A stretch of 64,000 nucleotides of DNA from Corynebacterium kroppenstedtii. Its GTDB lineage: Bacteria > Actinomycetota > Actinomycetes > Mycobacteriales > Mycobacteriaceae. The translations under genes and the position numbers were made by a program. The notes under the pieces were generated by a model that was given only the letters and a program-made list of their open reading frames with translations, was not told the DNA's origin and made no database searches. Shown piece after piece: positions 59,100 through 64,000 of the stretch; the first letter of the stretch is position 1, and each line of letters opens with the position of its first letter. The DNA is taken from contig NZ_CP069792.1 of the NCBI RefSeq assembly GCF_016894245.1, forward strand, positions 496,001 to 560,000, written 5' to 3'.

Positions 59100-59172
59100 T
59101 GCGCCCGAAGGGATTCGAACCCCCAACCTTCTGATCCGTAGTCAGATGCTCTATCCGTTGAGCTACGGGCGC
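59100..59172 (-). tRNA. tRNA-Arg (anticodon ACG)
   Basis: 73-nt tRNA with acceptor stem GCGCCCG/CGGGCGC, discriminator A, D-arm AGCTCAACGGATAGAGC, anticodon loop CTACGGA giving ACG, and T-loop GGTTCGAATC. A34 is the TadA target; tadA is at 52227-52718. CCA is not encoded. Confidence 0.95.
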
Positions 59173-59300
59173 AACAGGGAGATATATTACACAGAGCCAG
59201 CCAGACCCCCAAATTCATTCATTTATCAGGAAAAATAGGACGCACTGGCCCGAAAAAACCCACGTTAACCGGCTGCTTCATCCCCAGTACTACGGAATTA

Positions 59301-59336
59301 AAAAGCGCCTACTCCGAGAAAAGCGAAGTAGGCGCT
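59301..59336 (-). terminator. Terminator of tRNA-Ser(GCT)
   Basis: Arms AGCGCCTACT (59304-59313) and AGTAGGCGCT (59327-59336) followed by TTTTT on the minus strand, 10 bp after the tRNA 3' end. Confidence 0.82.
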
Positions 59337-59345
59337 CATTAATGG

Positions 59346-59430
59346 CGGAGGTGAAAGGATTTGAACCTTCGGACCCTTGCGGGTCAACTCCTTAGCAGGG
59401 AGCCCCATTCGGCCGCTCTGGCACACCTCC
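59346..59430 (-). tRNA. tRNA-Ser (anticodon GCT)
   Basis: 85-nt class II tRNA with acceptor stem GGAGGTG/CACCTCC, discriminator G, anticodon loop CTGCTAA giving GCT, a long variable arm and T-loop GGTTCAAATC. CCA is not encoded. Confidence 0.95.
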
Positions 59431-59689
59431 AGCGAAAGTCACGGCGCAGGCTGTCGAACTCGATCGGTTTCCACTGATTGAGAAACAACACGACTGCCGC
59501 GAATTCCGTAGGCGATACTACAGGTACCAACTAGAGAAGACAAACACCGCTAGCTAGGCCGTCGGCACGCGGGACACCCCTGAACAACACGCGCAAGAAC
59601 CAGCACAGCCACCGACATTCTTTCCACGACCACTACCGTACTGTTACTCCACTTTTGCGCCGCATATTCCCCGGCTTACCATTACAAGA

Positions 59690-60760
59690 ATGATCCGCCC
59701 CGACTTAGACCTACTTCCCACATACACTCCAGGAAAAAAGGCTGATGACGCCCTCGTCCTAGCCAGCAATGAAACCTCTGAACCCCCGCTCCCCGCCGCG
59801 ATCGAAGCGATTACATCCGCCGCCCACACTCTTAACCGCTACCCTCACATGGCGACCTCTCCTTTACATCATGCTATCGCTGATCTACATGGGGTCACCG
59901 TTAACGAAGTGGCAGTTGGATGCGGATCCTCTTCACTTCTGCAGCAGCTCATTCTGGCCACATGTAAAGACGGGGACGAAACACTCTTCGCGTGGAGGTC
60001 GTTCGAGGCATACCCCATCCTCAGCAGAATTGGTGGAGCCACTCCTATTCAGGTCCCGCTCGATGCCCATCACCGCCACGATCTCAACGCCATGGCCGAT
60101 GCCATTACCGACAAAACGTCACTCATTATTTTATGTAATCCCAATAACCCGACGGGGACACTTGTTACAGAGGACGAACTAGAAGCTTTCCTTACCCGCG
60201 TGCCAGATCGCGTCACGGTGTGTATCGACGAGGCATATTTGGATTACACCGACGAGGACCTCAAACCAGACTCACTGGGCTTAGTGCAGCGTCACCCTAA
60301 CGTCTGCTTCGCTAGAACTTTCTCTAAATGTTATGGCCTGGCGGGCGCGCGTGTTGGTTACATGATTGGGGCTCCAGAGATCATTAACGCACTTAACCGT
60401 ACCCAGGTCCCCTTCTCAGTGAGCACACTCGCCCACGATGCCGCCATCGCATGCCTTAATAGCCCTCAGAGTAAAGCCGAGCGAGTCTCTCGCACCATTC
60501 CACAGCGCCATCGTTTGCGCGATTTCCTTATCAAGGAATTCATCCACTCCTCTCGGTGGAATCTGACCGAAGCCGACATTCCAGAGTCTCAAGCGAACTT
60601 CGTCTGGTTAGCCCTTGGAGACCAATCTGATGCATTCACCGAAGCCTTGGCGGAGGAACATATTCTTGTCCGATGCTTCAGTGGTAACGGAGTGCGGATA
60701 ACCGTCACGAATGCTGAGGAGACCGGTCAGCTTATTACTGCCCTTCGATCTATCGCATAA
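59690..60760 (+). CDS. pat: Aromatic amino-acid / histidinol-phosphate-type aminotransferase
   Basis: Class I/II PLP aminotransferase of 356 aa, HisC-like. The start matches the family (IRPDLDLLPTYTPGK). NPNNPTG lies at 150-156, DEAY with the cofactor-binding Asp at 180-183, the Schiff-base Lys213 in FSKCYGLAG, and a conserved C-terminal Arg. The Tyr-Val-Pro-Gly-type N-terminal stretch and the CYGLAG context are those of the actinobacterial aromatic aminotransferase Pat, which makes phenylalanine and tyrosine from their keto acids; a second hisC would then serve histidine elsewhere. tyrA about 6 kb away supports this, but histidinol phosphate as substrate cannot be excluded. Confidence 0.86.
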   Translation: MIRPDLDLLPTYTPGKKADDALVLASNETSEPPLPAAIEAITSAAHTLNRYPHMATSPLHHAIADLHGVTVNEVAVGCGSSSLLQQLILATCKDGDETLFAWRSFEAYPILSRIGGATPIQVPLDAHHRHDLNAMADAITDKTSLIILCNPNNPTGTLVTEDELEAFLTRVPDRVTVCIDEAYLDYTDEDLKPDSLGLVQRHPNVCFARTFSKCYGLAGARVGYMIGAPEIINALNRTQVPFSVSTLAHDAAIACLNSPQSKAERVSRTIPQRHRLRDFLIKEFIHSSRWNLTEADIPESQANFVWLALGDQSDAFTEALAEEHILVRCFSGNGVRITVTNAEETGQLITALRSIA

Positions 60761-61185
60761 GGTCACCACTCAGTACACCCAGCACCCTTTATGCTGATAT
60801 CACCCAAACACTCCGCAAACCTAACTACCATCACCCCAACATAGGAGTAGGTGTAACACTACGGAAGAATTGGCACCCAGAATTCAGGCGGCGCACAGTG
60901 TCCTCAACATCGAATCCTGTTTGCCCCAGTTCACACGGATTTTTACCCATAAATGTCTACACGGGCGGGCCGCATAGTTGCTAACTTTGCTCTCATAAAC
61001 CGGCACGATTAAGTAAACACGAGATGAAATTCTTCCGCCTGCCCTTTCTTTTACCTTGTCACCCTCGTAAGTTATGGAACGACAAGCGCGATGAGGCTAA
61101 CCGATGCCTGCCTATGGCAAAAATCGGTGCTCACTGCCTTATCAGCTAGCGACGACATTTTGTCTACACACTTGGAAGGATTGTT
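60761..61185. other. Gap before the small-peptide cluster
   Basis: About 425 bp; no gene with a ribosome site. It should contain the promoter of the Ala/Ser-repeat peptide gene, whose AAGGA lies 5 nt before its ATG. Confidence 0.4.
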
Positions 61186-61464
61186 ATGTCCGCATTTTCC
61201 TACGCCGCAGAAGCAGCTCAGGCCGCTTCCGACTCCGCGTCCTCTGCGTCTGACTCCGCATCGACCGCTGCTTCCACGGCTAGCGAGCATGCTTCAACTG
61301 CTTCTGACGCCGCTTCGAGCGCTTCTGACGCCGCTTCGTCCGCTAGCGAGCATGCCAGCAGCTTTTTCGACGGCTTCAATATCAACACTCTGACCAGCTT
61401 GATCGGCTCAGCCACGACCCTGGCTTCTTCAATCATGGGCCTGGTCAAGGGCCTCGCTGGCTAA
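61186..61464 (+). CDS. Ala/Ser-repeat small protein with C-terminal hydrophobic helix
   Basis: Protein of 92 aa without a signal peptide. Residues about 5-58 are repeats of Ala, Ser, Asp and Glu with a 7-residue beat (ASDSASS, ASEHAST, ASDAASS twice), predicting a long amphipathic helix. Residues about 60-92 form a hydrophobic helix with SLIGSATTLASSIMGLVKG. AAGGA lies 5 nt before the ATG. A strong terminator follows, so it is a single-gene unit. The size, lack of a leader and helix pattern are like the PorA/PorH class of corynebacterial mycomembrane peptides, which are exported without signals and can be O-mycoloylated on Ser, but no sequence identity is claimed. Confidence 0.75.
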   Translation: MSAFSYAAEAAQAASDSASSASDSASTAASTASEHASTASDAASSASDAASSASEHASSFFDGFNINTLTSLIGSATTLASSIMGLVKGLAG

Positions 61465-61477
61465 AAGGCTAAGTTCC

Positions 61478-61514
61478 CACTTGAGATCCCCACGGGGGTC
61501 TCAAGTGCGCTTTT
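61478..61514 (+). terminator. Terminator of the Ala/Ser-repeat gene
   Basis: CACTTGAGA (61478-61486) pairs with TCTCAAGTG (61499-61507), with an inner CCCC/GGGG helix, followed by CGCTTTT. Confidence 0.82.
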
Positions 61515-61686
61515 ACGCAAAAGCGCACAGCCTGCGGTGGCGAACACGACGTGAACAAACACGACGTGAATAAGGTGTCGCAACCGCTGAGCACAGCAGG
61601 ACATATCTTCGACGTCGATAAGTTTCCCCTACGTTGTGGGCGCTCCATCGCTCGTCGACAAAGCTCATCACATCTGGAGGAAAAGC

Positions 61687-61833
61687 ATGGGTGCAGATAC
61701 CAACCCGAACGCATACCAACCACTTGATCCACCGAATGATCCCTACCCGGCATTCCACTGGGTCACGGAAATCGGACCCTATCTTATCGAAGCCGCTAAC
61801 TCGATGATCGGTTTTGCACTCGGAAGGCTCTAA
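61687..61833 (+). CDS. 48-aa leaderless peptide, porin-like
   Basis: Peptide of 48 aa with a polar Pro/Asn/Asp-rich first half (NPNAYQPLDPPNDPYP) and an amphipathic/hydrophobic helix in the second half (ITE-type start, IGPYLIEAANSMIGFALG). GGAGG lies 6 nt before the ATG, a very good site. The secreted protein gene starts 2 bp after its stop, so the two form one operon. No known family matched by eye; the size and helix suggest a mycomembrane or cell-wall peptide. Confidence 0.72.
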   Translation: MGADTNPNAYQPLDPPNDPYPAFHWVTEIGPYLIEAANSMIGFALGRL

Positions 61834-61835
61834 GA

Positions 61836-62432
61836 ATGAAACTTTTCACGTCAAAAATTTCCCGTATCGCGGCTGGAACTCTGGCGGCAACCGCTGTCGT
61901 TGCTGGATCAGCAACCCCAGCCATGGCATCGAGCGCGGACTGGCCCCAGCGTTGGTGGGATCCATCAAACGTCATTGAATCCCCCGTCAACCCTGACCAC
62001 GCCGAAGGTGCCCTGAATAACGTCTCCTTCACCAACAAGGACGATGGAAGCCACGCTGTCAAGGCCAAGAGCGGTGCTACCGTTCAGGTCAAGGCCGATG
62101 GCACCGGGTTCACCGCCGGACAGTACTACACGGTCCGCGCAGGGCTCGTGAAGTCCACCGAGACCAGCAACATCGTGGTCTACACCTGGCAGACATACCG
62201 TGCGACCGAGGACGGCAAGATCAACATTGATCTCGGAATCAAGTCGCCCAATAGCACCCAGGCTGGCGAGAAGCTTATCGGTACCGTCAACGTCTACAAC
62301 GCCAATGACGTCCGCCAGGACGGCCGTCCTCAGAAGGTTGACAGCAAGTGCGCTCTGATGTGCGAGCGCGTGGCACCTCTTGCCTCGCACAGCGACTTCA
62401 ACGACGCCAACTCAACCATTACCTTCGAGTAA
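61836..62432 (+). CDS. Secreted protein with Ig-like (possible VaFE-type) domain
   Basis: Exported protein of 198 aa. A classic signal peptide (residues 1-31) ends in AMA. After a Trp-rich start (DWPQRWWDP), the segment 80-160 has alternating beta-strand pattern with FTAGQYYTVRAGLV and AGEKLIGTVNVYN, reminiscent of the VaFE/Cna-B-like Ig folds of Gram-positive surface proteins. Cys172 and Cys176 near the end could form a disulfide. There is no LPxTG motif, so it would be secreted or held by partners. It follows the 48-aa peptide gene by 2 bp. The fold call is tentative. Confidence 0.75.
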   Translation: MKLFTSKISRIAAGTLAATAVVAGSATPAMASSADWPQRWWDPSNVIESPVNPDHAEGALNNVSFTNKDDGSHAVKAKSGATVQVKADGTGFTAGQYYTVRAGLVKSTETSNIVVYTWQTYRATEDGKINIDLGIKSPNSTQAGEKLIGTVNVYNANDVRQDGRPQKVDSKCALMCERVAPLASHSDFNDANSTITFE

Positions 62433-62442
62433 CACTCACTCT

Positions 62443-62470
62443 AAACCCCGGCCATGAGGGCGGGGTTTCA
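62443..62470 (+). terminator. Hairpin after the secreted protein gene
   Basis: AAACCCCG (62443-62450) pairs with CGGGGTTT (62461-62468). The short T-run suggests a weak terminator or attenuator that could lower transcription into the next two peptide genes. Confidence 0.5.
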
Positions 62471-62486
62471 CAACGAAAGGTCACAC

Positions 62487-62594
62487 ATGCCTACTGGTCA
62501 GCAGCCTTTTCCCGGGTACTTTGATGAAGACGCAGCCCGCTACGCTGTCAATATCGTCGAATTCATCCTGGATACCATCGGTAAGTTTGTTTAA
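62487..62594 (+). CDS. 35-aa leaderless peptide
   Basis: Very short gene encoding 35 aa, starting MPTGQQPFPGYFDED and ending in an amphipathic helix (RYAVNIVEFILDTIGKFV). AAAGG stands 6 nt before the ATG. The layout, a Pro-rich head followed by a hydrophobic helix, is the same as in the 48-aa peptide at 61687, so the two may be related. It precedes the 60-aa peptide by 42 bp in the same direction. Confidence 0.65.
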   Translation: MPTGQQPFPGYFDEDAARYAVNIVEFILDTIGKFV

Positions 62595-62636
62595 AAACAA
62601 CCCACATTCCAGCTAACCCGAGTGAAAGGGGACTAT

Positions 62637-62819
62637 ATGAACTTCGACTACTCCAAGGCGACAGACGCAGCGTCCGCAATGGATGACACTGTTAACTCTG
62701 GCTCCAAAGCCTCAGATCTCGGTGGACAGATTGATGCTAACACCATCGCTGGCTGGTTCGGAGACATCTCAGGGCTAGCATCCAACATTGTCAAGCTCGT
62801 GGGAGCCCTTATCAAGTAA
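62637..62819 (+). CDS. 60-aa leaderless peptide, PorA/PorH-like
   Basis: Peptide of 60 aa with an acidic, Asp/Ser/Ala-rich first half (MNFDYSKATDAAS) and a C-terminal amphipathic helix (IAGWFGDISGLASNIVKLVG). AAAGGGG lies 5 nt before the ATG. Length, charge and helix are close to those of the small alpha-helical channel proteins PorA and PorH of corynebacteria, which also lack signal peptides and come in pairs. With the 35-aa gene just upstream it could form such a pair. Channel activity is inferred, not shown. Confidence 0.72.
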   Translation: MNFDYSKATDAASAMDDTVNSGSKASDLGGQIDANTIAGWFGDISGLASNIVKLVGALIK

Positions 62820-63207
62820 CATCGTCGCGCCGTAGCCACCCTCGCCAATCGCTCAGGCAGTGGGACAGCGTTCAGCACTGGTCAACGCACATTCCTGCGG
62901 GTACCAGGGTTGATCGACTGTGTTGCTCGGGCTTTCGCCTTAACGTACCCAGACTACGGCGCAAGACTAGCGTGAGTGCTGCTTTTATCCTTTCCAGCGC
63001 TCACCATGCGCCCCTCCCTCCGGCGACGGAAACAATGGCGTTCTCTACCAGAGAATGACGTCGCCGCCGGGAGGGATTTGTGTCTATAAGCACTTCCTTA
63101 TACTTAATTAAGCGCCTCAGTGGCAGATACGCAATCGATCTCTCCACTGAGGCGCTTGCATTATGTGCGCTCGCTGCCCTGCTTCTCGGCAGTGGCCACG
63201 CTCATCG
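62820..63207. other. Hairpin-rich gap between the peptide cluster and ohr
   Basis: About 390 bp without a gene. It holds a nested hairpin (GGCGACG/CGTCGCC outside, GTTCTCT/AGAGAAT-type inside, about 63014-63077) and a perfect 14-bp hairpin described separately. Confidence 0.55.
63110..63157. terminator. Perfect 14-bp hairpin between convergent genes
   Basis: AAGCGCCTCAGTGG (63110-63123) pairs with CCACTGAGGCGCTT (63144-63157) around a 20-nt loop. It lies between the plus-strand peptide genes and the minus-strand ohr and is probably a bidirectional terminator. Confidence 0.65.
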
Positions 63208-63639
63208 CTATCCCACGTGAGCTCTTACAACCGTTTCACTATCCCCACGGAACGCTTTGGAGTATGGGCACATAGCATCGGCTTTCTCTGCAAGCTCACG
63301 TGCTTGATCATCAGAAACACCGAAAAGAGTCACATCTAGCGTGGCGTTAATCTTGAAACCGCCGTCTTTGTCATCCTTTACCAACGAGCACTCAACGGCG
63401 ACTTCTGGAGCCTTGCTCACATCGACACCACTCTGTTTCGTGATCATCTGGAGTGCACTGTTGAAACAGGCGGCCCACCCCGCTGCGACCAGCTGTTCAG
63501 GGTTAGTCCCGTCACCAGACCCTCCCATCTCCTTCGGAGGGCGAACGTCCAAATCAATATGGCCGTCATCGCTAGCTACGTGGCCATCCCGGCCACCACC
63601 AGTTGAAGTTACGCGTGCGGTATATAAAGCGTCAGACAT
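63208..63639 (-). CDS. ohr: Organic hydroperoxide resistance protein (OsmC/Ohr family)
   Basis: Thiol peroxidase of 143 aa that reduces organic and lipid hydroperoxides, using lipoyl thiols in known Ohr proteins. The two redox cysteines are Cys58 (WAACFNSAL) and Cys124 (DAMCPYSKAFRG), and NPEQLVAAG (46-54) is a family hallmark. The ATG at 63639 has AGGAG 4 nt upstream. The catalase gene lies just upstream on the same strand, so both peroxide-defence genes are neighbours, although a terminator-like hairpin separates them. Confidence 0.93.
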   Translation of the reverse strand: MSDALYTARVTSTGGGRDGHVASDDGHIDLDVRPPKEMGGSGDGTNPEQLVAAGWAACFNSALQMITKQSGVDVSKAPEVAVECSLVKDDKDGGFKINATLDVTLFGVSDDQARELAEKADAMCPYSKAFRGDSETVVRAHVG

Positions 63640-63689
63640 ACAACTCCTAACATCGTCGTCAGTATGAAACACCACCAACGGTACGCGGA

Positions 63690-63733
63690 AACCCCGATCT
63701 CTTCACCCACGTGAAAGCAAGATCGGGGTTTTT
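63690..63733. terminator. Terminator between catalase and ohr
   Basis: AACCCCGATCT (63690-63700) pairs with AGATCGGGGTT (63720-63730), with T-runs on both outer sides. On the minus strand it follows the catalase stop by about 55 bp. Confidence 0.7.
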
Positions 63734-63785
63734 CGCTACAGCTGATCACGCTACACAGTAAAACTGGAGGTCCGAATTATGCGGA

Positions 63786-64000
63786 TTATGCCTGCTGAGA
63801 GGCAGTAAAACGCTTTTCGACTTCTGCACCCAACCATTCATCAACGTGAGTCCAATAATTAAAAGCCTGCTTAGCGACTTGATCGGAAACACCAGCCATC
63901 GCCCCAACAATGTTGTTAGCCAAACGATCACGGGCGGCATCATCCATAACGTCGCGAACGAGGGCCCCAGCCTGGGAGAAATCATCGTCCTCCGGGTGAC
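63786..64000 (-). CDS. katA: Catalase, C-terminal part (gene runs off the window)
   Basis: The last 71 codons of a gene entering from the right edge; the first complete codon is at 63998-63996. The protein reads HPEDDDFSQAGALVRDV, then DDAARDRLANNIVGAM, and ends FTASQQA. DDFSQAGxLxR and the RxxLxxNI pattern are the conserved C-terminal hallmark of monofunctional haem catalases. The haem-binding and active-site residues lie outside the window. It is followed by a terminator and then ohr. Confidence 0.85.
   Translation of the reverse strand, partial: HPEDDDFSQAGALVRDVMDDAARDRLANNIVGAMAGVSDQVAKQAFNYWTHVDEWLGAEVEKRFTASQQA

Noticed and set aside
61186..61464. Ala/Ser-repeat protein as an antifreeze or silk-like structural protein
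   Set aside because: Composition alone suggests it, but the hydrophobic C-terminal helix and the neighbours fit an envelope peptide better.
63746..63985. 79-codon minus-strand frame at the right edge
   Set aside because: Another frame of the same strand gives a clear catalase C-terminus ending at 63786.

Overview
The window looks like a chromosomal segment of a mycolic-acid-bearing actinobacterium, most likely a Corynebacterium. Three things suggest this. The arabinogalactan genes (glfT2, a PAP2 phosphatase, a ubiA-type DPPR synthase, glf) lie beside two mycolyltransferases, one carrying LGFP repeats. The block serS / two-domain Cys-rich septum-formation-like protein / small zincin matches the Rv3834c-Rv3836 order of mycobacteria. 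Tiny leaderless peptides resembling corynebacterial PorA/PorH are also present. The species cannot be fixed from the sequence alone. No rRNA, CRISPR array, transposase or phage gene was seen.

Layout. 0.1-7.9 kb: cell-envelope block on the minus strand (two mycolyltransferases, ubiA, PAP2, glfT2). 8.2-9.3 kb: HGGG esterase coupled to a 44-residue membrane peptide. 9.6-11.9 kb: GlcNAc/glucose-type PTS EIICBA. 11.9-17.9 kb: choline-to-betaine locus (betB and betT on minus, betA on plus). 18.0-25.2 kb: Leloir galactose genes (galM, Na+/sugar symporter, small membrane protein, galT, galK) running into glf. 25.3-28.4 kb: a Cof-type HAD phosphatase and a PlsC/coiled-coil/HAD fusion. 28.9-33.2 kb: glpD-glpF-glpK. 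33.2-34.2 kb: about 1 kb with no gene. 34.2-41.9 kb: secreted lipase, serS, septum-formation-like protein, zincin, class III aminotransferase, SDR, gamma-carbonic-anhydrase-like protein and a small membrane protein. 42.4-50.1 kb: three PapA-like acyltransferases, a GT1 glycosyltransferase and an MFS exporter. 50.2-51.4 kb: an unknown coiled-coil membrane protein beside tRNA-Ser. 51.9-60.8 kb: small antitoxin-like protein, tadA and partner, tyrA, guaB1, OPT transporter, a protein with PLSG repeats, two tRNAs, pat. 61.2-62.8 kb: five very small or secreted surface-type proteins. 63.2-64.0 kb: ohr and the 3' end of a catalase gene that runs off the window.

How the parts fit. GalK/GalT can supply galactose-1-phosphate and UDP-galactose, Glf turns UDP-Galp into UDP-Galf, and GlfT2 polymerises it into the galactan to which mycolyltransferases later attach corynomycolates. 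The ubiA/PAP2 pair makes the decaprenyl-phosphoribose precursor of the arabinan donor. glpD/F/K gives glycerol uptake and catabolism, and betT/A/B gives osmoprotectant synthesis from choline.

Two regions best fit the idea of an undescribed system. The first is the PapA x3 / glycosyltransferase / MFS locus (42.4-50.1 kb), which reads as a compact pathway for a polyacylated, exported glycolipid. The second is the run of leaderless amphipathic peptides and a secreted Ig-like protein at 61.2-62.8 kb, together with the PLSG-repeat protein at 58.4 kb, which look like mycomembrane surface or channel components. Both functions are inferred, not shown.
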